Below are positions 26,492-35,756 of a stretch of 64,000 nt of DNA, piece by piece; position 1 is the stretch's first letter; each line of letters begins with the position of its first letter. Origin of the DNA: Chryseobacterium koreense CCUG 49689 (lineage in GTDB: Bacteria > Bacteroidota > Bacteroidia > Flavobacteriales > Weeksellaceae); NCBI RefSeq assembly GCF_001045435.1, contig NZ_LFNG01000010.1:78679-142678 (forward strand). Reading direction: 5' to 3'. The notes under the pieces were generated by a model that made no database searches, had not been told where the DNA came from, and saw only the letters and a program-made list of their open reading frames with translations. The translations under genes were made by a program, and so were the position numbers.

Positions 26492-28732
26492 ATGACGAAG
26501 AAGGTGTTATCTGTGGGATTAGTGGCATGTGCAATTTGCGGACAAGCACAGTTGATGTATAAAGCGGAAAACGATACATTGAGGATTCAGGAAATTGAAG
26601 ACATCTACATGCACCGAACCGGAAATCCAAACCAAGCGCGGATTTCTTCTGCCAAATCCAATATCCCTTCCATTGAAAATCCACAGCCGATCGCGGTAGT
26701 TGCCCACGAAATTATTGAGCAGCAACAATCGAAACAGCTGAGCGACGTCATTAAAAACGTAAACGGAATCTATCTGACTTCGTCAAGGGGAGGTTCTCAG
26801 GACAGTTTTGGAGGACGTGGATTTACCTTCGGAAATGAAAATATGTTCAAGAATGGAGCGAAAGTAAACAGCGGAATTTTTCCGGAAGTTTCTTCGTTGG
26901 AACGGGTGGAAGTTTTGAAAGGAGCCAATGCAATGCTTTACGGAAATGTTGGGCCGGGAGGAATCATCAACTTAATTACCAAAAAGCCGCGTTTCAATTT
27001 TGGTGGAAGTGTTGCCCTGAACGCCGGAAGCTGGAATACTTACAAACCGACCGTCGATATTTTTGGACCGCTATCAAAAAAGGTCGCTTTCAGAATCAAT
27101 GGGACTTACGAATATGCGGATAGTTTCAGAGATGTGGTGAATTCGCAAAAACAGTATTTCAATCCATCCTTCGCATTCAATATCGGTGAAAATACCCAGA
27201 TTATTGTGGAAGGAGATTATCTGAAACACCACTTCACTCCGGATTTTGGGGTGGGTTCTCTATCTGATTTTCAAACCGGAATTTCTACCTTAGAGACGGG
27301 CTTGAGCAGAAATCAGTTTTTAGGTGCGGATTGGCAATATCAAACCAATCAAATGGCGACAACCGATCTCATTATCAACCATCAGTTTAATGACAACTGG
27401 ACTTTGAATTCGGTAATCGCCTATCAAAATTACACGAAAGATTATTTTTCAACTGAAAGAGTCCAATGGTATTACAATTCCACTAAGCAACCGGACAGAA
27501 GTTGGCTGCGACCACTGAACCGAACTTATAACGAACAAAATTATGCTTCCGCGCAAATCAATTTAAACGGCGAATTTAAAACTGGCAAATTAACCCATAA
27601 AGTTTTGTTCGGAACAGATGGAGACTTCGGAAATACCGATGCCTACACTTATTTTAATCCGGCCAACGGCAAACCTTATGGTACTTCTTACCTGTATGGA
27701 ACCCTTGGAAATTCCAATGGAATTCTTTTGCTCGATGATCCTTCAACCTGGGTTTCGGGAGCAATGCCCGATTCTGAAAGGAAAAACAGAAGCAGAATCA
27801 TCACTCAGAGATTCGGGGTTTACGCGCAGGATTTCGTAGAAATCACTCGGCAGTTCAAGATTTTGGCAGGAATCAGATATTCAAATCTTGAAAATAAAGA
27901 TACCGAAGTGAAAGACTTCGCAACTGGAACGGAAACCACAAACCTAAAAACCGGAACCAGGGATTTTGCATTTTCGCCGAAAGCAGGTTTGGTTTTCACG
28001 CCTACTGAAAATATGACGGTTTATGGAACTTACACCAATTCTTTTGTGCCAAATTCCGGGTTTTCGATTGATGATCAGGCATTGAAACCAACGGTTGTAG
28101 ACCAATATGAAATTGGCTTGAAAAAGAACATGTGGAACAACACCATTGCAGTGAACTTCAGCGCCTATCAAATCGACAGCAGAAATAATTACGCCACTGC
28201 AAGATTCAAGGCAGATGGAACGCCAAATTCCGATTCCACCATTAAAGAGTTCGCCGGAAAAGTGAGAAGCAGAGGATTGGAACTTGACATTACCGGAAAT
28301 CCGACTCCCCAACTTTCGCTGATCGGAGGGATTTCTTACAACCACGCCGTGTATTTGGAAACTCCCGCAGATTATGGATTTGTGGAGAATCAAAGGATCG
28401 CAAGAACTCCTGCGGTTACCGCTAATGCATCGGTTTTCTACAAATTCCGCAAACAACTCGACGGACTGATTTTGGGTGCGACCACTTTCTATACCGGCGA
28501 CCGAAAAGCAGGTTGGAACGATACCAAAAATCAATCGCAAGTGACCAGGATGATTGATGTGAAAGGATTTGCCACAGTTGATTTTTCCGTGGGTTATGAG
28601 TTCCAAAAATTCCTGATTCAGGGAAAAATCGGAAATGCCTTTGATGCCGAGAGTTTCAATGTTCACGAAAACTATTCGGTAAATCCGATTACACCGAGAA
28701 ACTTTTATTTGACGCTTACTTATAAACTTTAA
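26492..28732 (+). CDS. TonB-dependent siderophore receptor
   Basis: The protein has 746 residues. A signal peptide (VLSVGLVACAICGQAQ) is followed by a plug domain (about 55-180) with PQPIAVVAHEIIEQQ, RGFTFGNENMFKNG and VEVLKGANAMLYGNVGPGG, and then a 22-strand outer-membrane barrel ending in a Leu. This is the siderophore-receptor type; no N-terminal signalling domain and no SusC-type carboxypeptidase-like domain is present. It takes up ferric siderophore using TonB energy. The PepSY-type membrane gene 117 bp downstream is likely its partner. Confidence 0.94.
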   Translation: MTKKVLSVGLVACAICGQAQLMYKAENDTLRIQEIEDIYMHRTGNPNQARISSAKSNIPSIENPQPIAVVAHEIIEQQQSKQLSDVIKNVNGIYLTSSRGGSQDSFGGRGFTFGNENMFKNGAKVNSGIFPEVSSLERVEVLKGANAMLYGNVGPGGIINLITKKPRFNFGGSVALNAGSWNTYKPTVDIFGPLSKKVAFRINGTYEYADSFRDVVNSQKQYFNPSFAFNIGENTQIIVEGDYLKHHFTPDFGVGSLSDFQTGISTLETGLSRNQFLGADWQYQTNQMATTDLIINHQFNDNWTLNSVIAYQNYTKDYFSTERVQWYYNSTKQPDRSWLRPLNRTYNEQNYASAQINLNGEFKTGKLTHKVLFGTDGDFGNTDAYTYFNPANGKPYGTSYLYGTLGNSNGILLLDDPSTWVSGAMPDSERKNRSRIITQRFGVYAQDFVEITRQFKILAGIRYSNLENKDTEVKDFATGTETTNLKTGTRDFAFSPKAGLVFTPTENMTVYGTYTNSFVPNSGFSIDDQALKPTVVDQYEIGLKKNMWNNTIAVNFSAYQIDSRNNYATARFKADGTPNSDSTIKEFAGKVRSRGLELDITGNPTPQLSLIGGISYNHAVYLETPADYGFVENQRIARTPAVTANASVFYKFRKQLDGLILGATTFYTGDRKAGWNDTKNQSQVTRMIDVKGFATVDFSVGYEFQKFLIQGKIGNAFDAESFNVHENYSVNPITPRNFYLTLTYKL

Positions 28733-28849
28733 TCAATAGAACGATTCAAACTTCAGATTGCTGGAAACAAAAATTTAATTCATATCAGATCAAGTGGAGA
28801 TCCCGGTTTCTACTTTTTAAATAAAAAAAAAACAAAAAACAGAAAACGA

Positions 28850-29365
28850 ATGGACAGAATTAACAACACGAGATCTTTCATGAGGATCGTTCACCGGTAT
28901 CTCGGGTATTTTATGGCGGGAATCATGGCGGTTTATGCGGTTAGCGGAGTTTTAATGATTTATCGCGACACCGATTTCTTAAAGCAGGAAAAGAAGTATG
29001 AGAAGGTTTTTGAAAAAAATCTGGACGAAAAGCAACTCGGAAAAGAAATTAAAATGAAAGGATTTGAAGTGCAAAAGACAGAAAACGGAATCCTCTATTT
29101 CAAAAACGGAACCTATAATTCCTCGACCGGTGAAGCGAAATATACCAAAATGGAACTTCCCTACGTTCTGGATAAAATGACCAAACTCCACAAGTCCCAG
29201 TCAAAAGACCGACTTTCGCCTCTGAACGCATTTTTTGGAATCTCACTTTTCTTTTTCGTGATCTCCAGTTTTTGGATGTTCAATGTAAAGTCGAAAGCAT
29301 TTAGAAGAGGAATGATTTACACCGGAGCAGGATTGATTTTGGCGATAATTTTGGTCTTTATCTGA
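28850..29365 (+). CDS. PepSY-associated membrane protein
   Basis: The protein has 171 residues. An N-terminal helix preceded by RIVHRYLGYFMAGIMAVYAVSG is typical of PepSY-associated TM (PiuB-like) proteins. A soluble periplasmic part lies at about 50-120 and two further helices at about 122-170. Such proteins commonly accompany TonB siderophore receptors and are thought to help iron release or reduction at the inner membrane. It is shorter than full PepSY proteins of ~380 residues. Confidence 0.8.
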   Translation: MDRINNTRSFMRIVHRYLGYFMAGIMAVYAVSGVLMIYRDTDFLKQEKKYEKVFEKNLDEKQLGKEIKMKGFEVQKTENGILYFKNGTYNSSTGEAKYTKMELPYVLDKMTKLHKSQSKDRLSPLNAFFGISLFFFVISSFWMFNVKSKAFRRGMIYTGAGLILAIILVFI

Positions 29366-29416
29366 TACTTTCTTCAGACTTTGTTTAAAAGTTTAGACAA
29401 TTATCACATTGACACA

Positions 29417-29446
29417 TTGTGAGGTTAGTAAATTTTCATAACTTTG
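29417..29446 (+). promoter_or_regulatory. rpsP promoter
   Basis: TTG (29417-29419), 19 bp, TAACTTTG (29439-29446), 48 bp before the rpsP ATG. Confidence 0.75.
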
Positions 29447-29494
29447 CACCCTTAAATAATTAATCGGGACGAGTTCCCACAAAATCAAACATTT

Positions 29495-30106
29495 ATGTCA
29501 GTAAAAATTAGATTACAAAGACACGGGAAAAAAGGAAAACCTTTCTTCCACATCGTAGTTGCCGATGCAAGAGCAAAAAGAGACGGTAAATTCATCGAGA
29601 AATTGGGAACTTACAATCCGGTTGCAAATCCTGCAATTATCGACCTGAACGTGGATTCAGCGGTAAAATGGTTGAACAACGGTGCACAGCCAACCGACAC
29701 AGCTAGAGCGATCCTTTCTTACAAAGGAGCACTTTACAAAAAACACCTTCAAGGTGGTGTTGCTAAAGGTGCTTTTGACCAAGCTGAAGCTGAAAAGAGA
29801 TTCAACGCTTGGTTGGAAAACAAAGAAAAACAAGTGGAGGACAAAAAATCTTCATTGTCAAAATCTAAAGCAGATGCTAAAAAAGCAGCTTTAGAAGCTG
29901 AAGCTAAAGTAAACCAAGCGAGATTAGATGCAGTAGCGCAGGCAGAAGCAGATGCTAAAGCAGCTGAAGAAGCGAAATTGGCAGAAGAAAAAGCTGCTGA
30001 AGAAGCTGCAAACGCTCCAGTCGCAGAAGTTGCAGAAACTTCTGAAGAAGTGGCAACAGAAACTCCTGCTGCAGAAGCAGAAGGAACTGAAGAAGCTCAA
30101 GCTTAA
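29495..30106 (+). CDS. rpsP: 30S ribosomal protein S16 with long acidic/alanine tail
   Basis: The protein has 203 residues. The first ~85 form normal S16 ([39 protein letters not shown]). The remaining ~115 form an extension rich in Ala, Glu and Lys, first a charged helix-like stretch (about 100-165) and then an Ala/Glu/Thr/Pro tail. S16 helps 30S assembly. The extension has many repeats of Ala-Glu-Ala type and low complexity. It has its own promoter and a strong terminator, so rimM is transcribed separately or by read-through. Confidence 0.97.
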   Translation: MSVKIRLQRHGKKGKPFFHIVVADARAKRDGKFIEKLGTYNPVANPAIIDLNVDSAVKWLNNGAQPTDTARAILSYKGALYKKHLQGGVAKGAFDQAEAEKRFNAWLENKEKQVEDKKSSLSKSKADAKKAALEAEAKVNQARLDAVAQAEADAKAAEEAKLAEEKAAEEAANAPVAEVAETSEEVATETPAAEAEGTEEAQA

Positions 30107-30128
30107 TTCTTTAGAATTAAAACATACA

Positions 30129-30159
30129 CAAAGACGCCATTTTCGGCGTCTTTGTTATT
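30129..30159 (+). terminator. rpsP terminator
   Basis: A perfect 10-bp stem CAAAGACGCC/GGCGTCTTTG with a 6-nt loop is followed by TTATTT. Confidence 0.9.
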
Positions 30160-30170
30160 TGGAAAGGGTT

Positions 30171-30178
30171 TATCTTTG
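30171..30178 (+). promoter_or_regulatory. -7 element before rimM
   Basis: TATCTTTG lies 81 bp before the rimM ATG and just after the rpsP terminator. Confidence 0.45.
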
Positions 30179-30259
30179 TGGAAAATTAGCTCAGCAAAGG
30201 TTAACACATTCATCAAAGTTAATATTTGTCGGTTTTGGCCGAAACCAATAATTGAAATA

Positions 30260-30802
30260 ATGAAAAAAGAAGACAGCTACTTTTTGGGAAAAATCACCCG
30301 AAGACACGGATTACAGGGAAATGTATTCCTGAAATTGGATACCGACCAACCGGAAATGTACCGCAAACTCGATTCCATTTTTATTGAAATCAACGGTCTG
30401 CTCGTGCCGTTCTTCATCGCAAAACAATCCTGGAGCAAGAACGACACGCTCATCATTTCCTTTAAAAACGCCACCGAACCATTGGTGGACCAAACCATCG
30501 GACGAGACGTTTATCTTCCGCTTTCCACATTGCCCAAACTCTCCGGAAATAAGTTCTACTACCACGAAGTCGTTGGTTTTGAGATCCGTGAAGAAGACGG
30601 CAAATCCTGCGGAACCATTGTTTCCGTGAATGACCAAACCGCACAGCACTACTTCATCCTCGATTTGGCAGGAAAAGAAATCATCATTCCTCTGATCAAA
30701 GACTGGATTCTGGAAGTGAACCGGGAGGAGAAATTCATCAAAATGGCTTTGCCGGAAGGATTGATGGACGTATTTTTGGTTCCTTCAAAAAAAGACGAAT
30801 AA
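30260..30802 (+). CDS. rimM: ribosome maturation factor RimM
   Basis: The protein has 180 residues. RimM binds S19 and helps assemble the 30S head. The N-terminal beta-barrel starts YFLGKITRRHGLQGNVFLK; the C-terminal PRC-barrel follows from about residue 95 (KFYYHEVVGFEI, then IPLIKDWILEVN). A longer frame reaches 30152 but begins inside the rpsP terminator; the ATG at 30260 matches the family N-terminus. Confidence 0.95.
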   Translation: MKKEDSYFLGKITRRHGLQGNVFLKLDTDQPEMYRKLDSIFIEINGLLVPFFIAKQSWSKNDTLIISFKNATEPLVDQTIGRDVYLPLSTLPKLSGNKFYYHEVVGFEIREEDGKSCGTIVSVNDQTAQHYFILDLAGKEIIIPLIKDWILEVNREEKFIKMALPEGLMDVFLVPSKKDE

Positions 30803-30816
30803 AAACATTCGGTTTT

Positions 30817-30900
30817 TGGGCGACTATTTCCGCGCTCCGTTCCCGCTTTTTTTGCTCCATTTCATTCCACAAAAAAGAGCTCCACTCAGCTCGGGTCGCG
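30817..30900 (-). ncRNA. dispersed structured RNA-like element, copy C
   Basis: Read on the minus strand, this 84-bp segment shows CCCGAG, GAGTGGA, CUUUUUUG, a loop, CAAAAAAAG, ACGGAGCGCGG and a final CGCCC. The same order of blocks occurs at 45323-45425 and 56263-56400. It fills the gap between rimM and asnS. Of the three copies it is the most diverged. Confidence 0.6.
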
Positions 30901-30949
30901 AATTTCCGCAAGTTGAAAGGATCCGCTAGAGATTAAAGTAAAAATTCCG

Positions 30950-30957
30950 TAATTTTG
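30950..30957 (+). promoter_or_regulatory. -7 element of asnS
   Basis: TAATTTTG lies 20 bp before the asnS ATG. Confidence 0.55.
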
Positions 30958-30977
30958 CAGCTATTGATTTTGAATAA

Positions 30978-32423
30978 ATGAGAACGACGATTAAAGAATT
31001 ACTTTCCGATTACAAAAAACTTTTACACCACGATATTACTGTGCAGGGCTGGGTTCGCGCCTTCCGTTCGAACAGATTTATTGCATTGAACGATGGTTCC
31101 ACCATCAACAATTTGCAGATTGTGGTAGATTTTGAAAACTTTGATGAGGAAATCATTAAAAATATTTCCACCGCGTCTTCATTAAAAGTGGTGGGTGAAG
31201 TGATTGAAAGCCAGGGAAGCGGACAAACCATAGAAATCATCGCCAAAAAAATCCAGATTCTGGGCGATAACTTCACTGAAGAAAGGGATAAAACCATCCT
31301 TCAACCTAAAAAACATTCCCTTGAAGTGCTTCGTGAGCAGGCGCATCTGCGATTCAGAACCAATCTTTTCGGGGCGATTTTCCGGGTGAGAAGTGCGGTG
31401 AGTTTTGCAATCCACCAATTCTTTAACCAGAATCAGTTCTTCTATATGAATACGCCGCTGATTACCGGTGCTGATGCGGAAGGAGCAGGCGAAATGTTTG
31501 GCGTTACTGCATTTGACCTGAACGAAATTCCCCGGGATGAAAACGGCGATATCGATTATTCGCAGGACTTTTTCGGCAAGAAAACCAATCTTACCGTTTC
31601 CGGCCAGTTAAACGTGGAAACCGCGATGATGGGATTGGGAAGAGTCTATACTTTTGGACCGACTTTCCGTGCAGAGAATTCCAATACGACACGTCACCTC
31701 GCCGAGTTTTGGATGGTGGAACCGGAAGTTGCCTTCAGTAATTTGGAAGACAATATCGATCTGGCTGAAGATTTCCTGAAATACATTATCAATTATGTGT
31801 TGCAAAACTGCAAAGATGACCTGGAATTTTTAGACAAAAGATTCGCTGAAGAACAAAAGCAAAAACCGGAAAAAGAGCGCGCATCTGAAGGTTTGATAGA
31901 GAAGCTGGAAAATGTGATTAAGAAACGTTTCAAGAGGGTTTCTTACACCGAAGCAATCGATATTCTAAAAAACTCAAAAGAAAATAAAAAAGGAAAATTC
32001 CAGTTCCCGATCGAAGAATGGGGAGCGGATTTGCAATCAGAACACGAAAGATTCTTGGTGGAAAAACATTTTGAATGTCCCGTGGTTTTATTTGACTATC
32101 CTAAGGAAATCAAGGCGTTCTACATGAAATTGAATGAAGACGGTAAAACGGTTGCCGCAATGGATGTGCTTTTCCCGGGAATCGGCGAAATTATAGGCGG
32201 TTCGCAAAGGGAGGATAAATTCCAGGTGCTTATAGATAAAATGAAAGCGATGAATGTTGATGAACACGAACTTTGGTGGTATCTCGATACGCGCAAATTT
32301 GGTTCGGTTCCACATGCAGGTTTTGGACTTGGTCTGGAAAGACTGATTCTTTTTGTGACAGGAATGACGAATATTAGAGATGTGATTCCTTTTCCGAGAA
32401 CACCGCACAACGCAGAGTTCTAA
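30978..32423 (+). CDS. asnS: asparaginyl-tRNA synthetase
   Basis: The protein has 481 residues. It charges tRNA(Asn) with asparagine. An N-terminal OB-fold anticodon-binding domain (about 17-110, [20 protein letters not shown]) precedes the class II catalytic core. Motif 2 is seen as [27 protein letters not shown] and motif 3 as [15 protein letters not shown], ending [10 protein letters not shown]. The last block identifies AsnRS. Together with asnB it shows that asparagine is made free and charged directly. Confidence 0.98.
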   Translation: MRTTIKELLSDYKKLLHHDITVQGWVRAFRSNRFIALNDGSTINNLQIVVDFENFDEEIIKNISTASSLKVVGEVIESQGSGQTIEIIAKKIQILGDNFTEERDKTILQPKKHSLEVLREQAHLRFRTNLFGAIFRVRSAVSFAIHQFFNQNQFFYMNTPLITGADAEGAGEMFGVTAFDLNEIPRDENGDIDYSQDFFGKKTNLTVSGQLNVETAMMGLGRVYTFGPTFRAENSNTTRHLAEFWMVEPEVAFSNLEDNIDLAEDFLKYIINYVLQNCKDDLEFLDKRFAEEQKQKPEKERASEGLIEKLENVIKKRFKRVSYTEAIDILKNSKENKKGKFQFPIEEWGADLQSEHERFLVEKHFECPVVLFDYPKEIKAFYMKLNEDGKTVAAMDVLFPGIGEIIGGSQREDKFQVLIDKMKAMNVDEHELWWYLDTRKFGSVPHAGFGLGLERLILFVTGMTNIRDVIPFPRTPHNAEF

Positions 32424-32458
32424 ACTGATTTTTAAAGAAAAAGCTTTAAATAAAGAAA

Positions 32459-32487
32459 AAACTTTCAGAATTCCTGAAAGTTTTTTT
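32459..32487 (+). terminator. asnS terminator
   Basis: A 10-bp stem AAACTTTCAG/CTGAAAGTTT with a 5-nt loop continues into a T-run, 35 bp after the stop codon. Confidence 0.85.
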
Positions 32488-32750
32488 GTTGAAAACTTTA
32501 ATAGCAAAAATCATGCAAATTTATCTTCATTTAAAAATATTTCTTTAAATTCGTAGAGAAAAACTAAAAAACCAGCTGCAATTTGACCATTTAGAAGATC
32601 AGTCATCGATGCAGAAAAGCGGTGAAATCTTTTCCGTTATTTTGCGAGAAAAAATGAAACTTCGGATACAGAAAATGCTGTGGAGCTGAACTTCGCAGTC
32701 TTAAAACTGAAACACCTGATAAAAAGTAAAACGGATAAACCAATCATCCA
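32488..32750. other. leader region of rpoN
   Basis: The 263 bp between the asnS terminator and rpoN hold no gene. No exact TAnnTTTG element was found; a TTATTTTG-like sequence near 32640 could serve. I see no other signal. Confidence 0.4.
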
Positions 32751-34229
32751 ATGCTGAAACAAAATCTACAATTAAAACTAGGGCAGAAACTTGCGCCACA
32801 ACAGATTCAACTGATGAAACTCATCCAGCTTCACACCTTGGAATTCGAGGAGGAATTGGAGCGCGAACTGGAAGAAAATCCTGCACTTGAAAAAGTTCAG
32901 GACAAGGAAAAAGAAGAGGACCACACCTCGCTGGACGAAGGTTTTGAAGAAGAAGGAACCGAAAGCATCGATACCGATTTTGATGTGGATGAATATATTT
33001 TTGATGACGAACCTTCTTACAAAACTTCTACAAGCAACTATTCTGCAGATGACGAAGAGTTTGATAATCAGTCGCTTTTAACCGAAGGACAATCGCTTTA
33101 CGATTATCTTTTGGAGCAAATTCACCTGGCAAATATCGAAGAACAGGATCTGAAAATTGCCGAATATATCATCGGAAACCTTGACAATGATGGATATCTT
33201 CGCAGAGAAATTAAGCAGATTGTGGATGATTTGGCGTTTTCGCAAGGAATTTATACCACTAAAGAAAAAGTGGCCGATATCCTGGAAAACTACGTGCAGA
33301 AACTAGATCCGGCGGGTGTGGCCGCAAGGGATTTGCAGGAATGTCTCCTCCTTCAAATTGAGAAAAAAATAAGTTCGGACAAAGCCGTCAGTCTCGCTGC
33401 AAATATTTTGAAAAACCAGTTCGATGCACTTACCAACAAGCATTACAACAAAATTATCCAGAAATATGACATCGAGGAAGAAGATCTGAAAGATGCGCTG
33501 GAAGTGATTTCCAGGCTTTCACCGAAAGTTGGAGGAAACTTCGATACCCAAACCATTACCATCAATAATGAAATTATTCCGGATTTTTCAATTCATGTTA
33601 AAGACAACGGCAAAAATGGCGTGGAAGTGATTCCTATGCTGAACAGCAAAAATGCGCCAACTCTTCGGGTTTCAGACGAGTACAAAGATATTTTGACCAC
33701 TTATTCCCATGATAAAACCTCGCCGGAACATAAGCAGGCAGCGCTTTTTATCAAACAAAAACTGGATGCGGCAAAATGGTATATAGACGCCATTAACCAA
33801 AGACAAAACACATTGCTTCAGACGATTTCGGCGATCGTAAAACTTCAAAAGGAATACTTTATAACCGGTGACGACAAGTCTTTGAAACCAATGATCTTAA
33901 AGGATGTTGCGGACATTACAGGTTTCGATATTTCCACGATTTCCCGTGTCGTGAAGAGCAAATATGCCGATACGCCAAACGGAATTGTCTATCTGAAAGA
34001 TCTTTTCTCAGACTCGCTGACCAATGATGATGGTGAAGAAGTTTCTACCAAAGAGATCAAAACCCATCTTCAGGAAGTGATCGATAAAGAGAACAAAAGA
34101 AAACCATACACAGACGATGCGTTGGTCGGTTTGCTCAAAGAAAAGGGCTACAATATCGCAAGAAGAACCATTGCGAAATACCGTGAACAGCTGAATATCC
34201 CGGTGGCAAGATTGAGGAAGGAGCTTTAG
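32751..34229 (+). CDS. rpoN: RNA polymerase sigma-54 factor
   Basis: The protein has 492 residues. Region I (about 1-45) is the Gln/Leu-rich activator-interacting segment (LKLGQKLAPQQIQLMKLIQL). A very acidic region II follows (about 47-110), then the core-binding domain. The C-terminal part carries the helix-turn-helix (ITGFDISTISRVVKSKY) and the RpoN box ARRTIAKYREQL that contacts the -24 element. It needs an AAA+ activator, none of which is encoded in this window. Confidence 0.97.
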   Translation: MLKQNLQLKLGQKLAPQQIQLMKLIQLHTLEFEEELERELEENPALEKVQDKEKEEDHTSLDEGFEEEGTESIDTDFDVDEYIFDDEPSYKTSTSNYSADDEEFDNQSLLTEGQSLYDYLLEQIHLANIEEQDLKIAEYIIGNLDNDGYLRREIKQIVDDLAFSQGIYTTKEKVADILENYVQKLDPAGVAARDLQECLLLQIEKKISSDKAVSLAANILKNQFDALTNKHYNKIIQKYDIEEEDLKDALEVISRLSPKVGGNFDTQTITINNEIIPDFSIHVKDNGKNGVEVIPMLNSKNAPTLRVSDEYKDILTTYSHDKTSPEHKQAALFIKQKLDAAKWYIDAINQRQNTLLQTISAIVKLQKEYFITGDDKSLKPMILKDVADITGFDISTISRVVKSKYADTPNGIVYLKDLFSDSLTNDDGEEVSTKEIKTHLQEVIDKENKRKPYTDDALVGLLKEKGYNIARRTIAKYREQLNIPVARLRKEL

Positions 34230-34447
34230 GAAAGACCATCCACGGAATTTATGGACCACTAAATGACAAAATTTCTTGGAAATAGTTGAATTTTGCAAAG
34301 TGGATTTTGATCCTTTCTTTTTTGTTGGGGAGCGGTTTCAGAAAAAGTAAAAATGATTTTGATTAACTGAGGGACCATTAGCGTTTGTGGGTTTTATCAA
34401 CATGAATAACAAAAGAAAAAAGGATTTGAGAAATGACTATTGAAAGA

Positions 34448-35122
34448 TCATTCCTCTGTTTCCTCAATTTTCTTTAATTCAGCCAAGTTTTTCCCCAATC
34501 GCTTCAGAATAATGCCATACGCAATCCGGTAATAAACCCAAATCAAGACAACAGACAAAATCAAGGTGACCATAAATCCGGTAATAAATCCGATCAAAGT
34601 GGGGTGGTTCAGATGAATATTTTGACCCGACAAAGTTGCAAAAGTGAACGCGGCCAATATTCCCAATACCAAAATAATCAACAAGATATTCGCAAAAATA
34701 AAATAGTTGACCGTTTTTTTGAATTGGATGATCTGCAGGATCAGTTTTTTAAGGTTTGATTCTATGTTGATGCGTCTGTAATTTCGGTAAAATAAGACCA
34801 CGAAAACCCCCGTAATCAGCATGCTCACAATTTTTAGTGCAAAATACAGATGGGTGAAATCTTCTTCCAGTTTTGCTGTGTTTTGCACCCCGAGTTTTCC
34901 GAGAATATTCAGGAAACTTTCCGTGTCATCGCCCAAAAAAGTGTAGTAAATATTCATGGCAAGAATCACGATAAACTCTGCGATACTGATCCAAAGGATA
35001 TATTTCACATAATTTCGTGACGATTTGTTCAGCATCTCCTCAATTTGAGTGCCGTCATATTTTGGCTTCACTTCTTGTTGCTGCCAAGTTTTCTTTAAAT
35101 GATCTAAATCAAAATCAGGCAT
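34448..35122 (-). CDS. membrane protein, putative anti-sigma partner
   Basis: The protein has 224 residues. A short cytoplasmic N-terminus (LDHLKKTWQQQEVKPKYDGTQIEEML) precedes four membrane helices (about 40-60, 95-115, 140-165, 178-200) and a charged C-terminus. Its start codon overlaps the end of the ECF sigma gene by 8 bp (ATGCCTGA), so the two are translationally coupled. This arrangement suggests an anti-sigma or regulator role, but no known anti-sigma domain such as the zinc HxxxCxxC motif is present. Confidence 0.75.
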   Translation of the reverse strand: MPDFDLDHLKKTWQQQEVKPKYDGTQIEEMLNKSSRNYVKYILWISIAEFIVILAMNIYYTFLGDDTESFLNILGKLGVQNTAKLEEDFTHLYFALKIVSMLITGVFVVLFYRNYRRINIESNLKKLILQIIQFKKTVNYFIFANILLIILVLGILAAFTFATLSGQNIHLNHPTLIGFITGFMVTLILSVVLIWVYYRIAYGIILKRLGKNLAELKKIEETEE

Positions 35123-35609
35123 GTTTTTCCATGAGTTCTTTTAGCGTTTTTTTCAATCGGTTCATTTTCACACGCGCGTTCACTTCGGTAATCCCTAAGT
35201 TTTCGGCGATATCGCGGTACGGCAAATCGTCCAGATACATTGTCACGATTGCGCGTTCCACATTGGGAAGCATTTTGATCACTTTGTATAAAGTGGAAAT
35301 CTGCTGCTGTCTTTCCTCGTCGTCTTCCATGAAATCTTTGTAGTGGAAATCCTGCAGCTCATCCGTTTGCGGTGATTTTGTTTTCTTTCGGAAAAGCGTA
35401 ATTGCGGTGTTCAAAGCAACCCTGTACATCCATGTCGAAATTTTCGATTGCCCTTTGAATGTGTCGTAGGATCGCCAAAGTTGTAACACGATTTCCTGGA
35501 AAAGGTCCTCCTCATCTTCCAGCGAATTTGTATAAAGCCGCGAAACCTTGATAATCAAACCCTGATTATCCTTGATTAATTTGGCAAACTCTTTCTCTTT
35601 CGTATTCAA
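35115..35609 (-). CDS. ECF-type RNA polymerase sigma factor
   Basis: The protein has 164 residues. Region 2 reads LVIKVSRLYTNSLEDEEDLFQEIVLQLWR, with FKGQSKISTWMYRVALNTAI typical of ECF sigma-2.4. Region 4 has VERAIVTMYLDDLPYRDIAENLGITEVNARVKMNRLKK (positions about 110-155), the sigma-4 helix-turn-helix. It would direct RNA polymerase to stress or envelope promoters. It forms an overlapping pair with the membrane protein downstream. No binding site was detected upstream. Confidence 0.93.
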   Translation of the reverse strand: MNTKEKEFAKLIKDNQGLIIKVSRLYTNSLEDEEDLFQEIVLQLWRSYDTFKGQSKISTWMYRVALNTAITLFRKKTKSPQTDELQDFHYKDFMEDDEERQQQISTLYKVIKMLPNVERAIVTMYLDDLPYRDIAENLGITEVNARVKMNRLKKTLKELMEKHA

Positions 35610-35744
35610 AACTCTTCCGAAAATTTTCGGGAACGAAGATAGAGAAATTTGACGGAAGATGGGATATTGGTGTAGATTTTGGAGGTTCTATGGTCAATTT
35701 AGCCTGAAACTTGAAACCACATTTAAACCTCAGACAATTTGTTT

Positions 35745-35752
35745 TATATTTG
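35745..35752 (+). promoter_or_regulatory. -7 element of lptB
   Basis: TATATTTG lies 4 bp before the ATG at 35757. A TTTA -33-like box lies exactly 19 bp upstream. The transcript is predicted to be leaderless. Confidence 0.65.
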
Positions 35753-35756
35753 CCCA

